Made by a program: the position numbers and the translations under genes. From positions 1-6,560 of the forward strand of contig JBBQTU010000232.1 in assembly GCA_038213005.1 (NCBI GenBank): a DNA stretch of 6,560 nt. Reading direction: 5' to 3'. Below the pieces are notes generated by a model. The model saw nothing but the letters and a program-made list of their open reading frames with translations. It was not told where the DNA came from and made no database searches. Source of the stretch: JBBQTU01 sp038213005 (GTDB lineage Bacteria; Planctomycetota; Phycisphaerae; Tepidisphaerales; Tepidisphaeraceae). Shown one piece after another: positions 6,267 through 6,560 of this stretch (the stretch's first letter is position 1; every line of letters starts with the position of its first letter).

Positions 6267-6449
6267 TACGGGTGCGGGCGACTCTTCGGCCGTCGCGCTG
6301 ACGTCGTATCGACCTCGCGGCCAGGGACGCTCTGCCGGGTTATCAGCATCGTGGCGCTGGCTGCTCATCTCTATTCGCACTGCTGGGCCGTCTTCTGGGC
6401 CAGTTCCCTGGGCTTCACCGCCCGGCAATGCTGGCCGCGGGCCAGAATC
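6267..6449. other. Stretch without a recognised gene, before the IS-like end
   Basis: I see no supported gene on either strand. The - strand open frame across this part also runs antisense through the RTX repeats, and its Pro/Arg-rich composition looks non-coding. A 6-bp stem-loop, CTGGCC/GGCCAG, lies at 6431-6445. No promoter or T-rich terminator was found. Confidence 0.4.
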
Positions 6450-6454
6450 TGTCA

Positions 6455-6488
6455 AGCGACAATTATAATTAGGCGTCAGCGACAATTA
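6455..6488 (+). repeat. Two direct copies of AGCGACAATTA, 23 bp apart
   Basis: The copies at 6455-6465 and 6478-6488 are identical over 11 bp and start 23 bp apart, about two helical turns. The first continues into the perfect palindrome AATTATAATT (6461-6470). Spacing by whole helical turns suits repeated binding of one protein, such as a transposase. Confidence 0.6.
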
Positions 6489-6529
6489 GAATCCCGCGTG
6501 ACCATGGTGCTTCTTTCTTCCGCGTGTGT

Positions 6530-6560
6530 TGCTCCTGTCGAGCGCAGCGAGACAGGAGCA
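6530..6560. repeat. 31-nt palindromic element at the right edge
   Basis: TGCTCCTGTC at 6530-6539 and GACAGGAGCA at 6551-6560 are perfect 10-bp inverted repeats around an 11-nt loop. The arms may extend beyond the window. There is no T run on either side that can be seen. It could be a dispersed REP-like palindrome or a hairpin inside the IS-like element. Confidence 0.55.

Larger units (their letters stand above)
6450..6560 (+). mobile_element. Possible insertion-sequence end (IS21-like), continuing off the right edge
   Basis: From TGTCAAGCGACAATTA at 6450 the sequence changes to AT-rich, with an 11-bp direct repeat AGCGACAATTA at 6455-6465 and 6478-6488. A GTGACC follows at 6498-6503. IS21-family elements begin with TGT and carry several spaced terminal repeats, and the layout fits that. 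No transposase gene is inside the window, so the assignment rests on end architecture alone. If right, the istA/istB genes or their remains should lie beyond 6560, and the boundary with the host is at about 6449/6450. Confidence 0.35.

Noticed and set aside
6464..6469. Perfect TATAAT inside the IS-like end
   Set aside because: No acceptable -35 hexamer at 16-18 bp on either strand. The match comes from the AATTATAATT palindrome.

Overview
The window reads as high-GC bacterial chromosome, most likely Planctomycetota and probably class Phycisphaerae. The basis is the style of the housekeeping sigma factor, genes without clear Shine-Dalgarno sequences, secreted hydrolases with Ala-Thr-Gln-Pro linkers, and a truncated RTX-type surface protein. 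This placement is an inference from protein style, not from a database match.

Left part (1-2550): the 3' end of an unidentified gene on the + strand converges on rpoD, the primary sigma-70 factor, on the - strand (354-2153). A perfect 12-bp hairpin followed on the - strand by T tracts separates them and should terminate rpoD. The roughly 400-bp divergent region upstream of rpoD holds good sigma-70-type promoters for both directions. The predicted rpoD leader is about 200 nt long and contains two perfect stem-loops, one almost at the predicted 5' end.

Middle (2551-4856): two exported alpha/beta hydrolases converge with 26 bp between them. The first (+) is an ABHD/YfhR-like serine hydrolase with a possible lipobox. 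The second (-) is a larger secreted esterase or peptidase-like protein with a signal peptide, a low-complexity linker, a catalytic Ser-Asp-His set and an extra C-terminal beta-rich domain. An 8-bp dyad (TACCCCAA, 19-bp spacer, TTGGGGTA) lies just upstream of its start.

Right part (4857-6560): a tRNA-Glu(CTC) gene has a near-consensus promoter and a strong intrinsic terminator. After it the sequence looks like accessory or decayed DNA. There is a headless fragment of a large extracellular beta-domain protein, joined out of frame to the last six or so RTX calcium-binding nonapeptides of a different kind of sequence. Then come about 180 bp with no recognisable gene, a likely insertion-sequence end (IS21-like, tentative) with tandem AGCGACAATTA repeats, and a 31-nt palindrome at the window edge.

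The genes do not form one pathway. The window is a housekeeping sigma gene, two independent exported hydrolases, a stable-RNA gene and a remnant zone. I found no convincing new multi-gene system. The most useful second looks are the pseudogene junction, the IS-like end, the structured rpoD leader and the esterase operator-like dyad.
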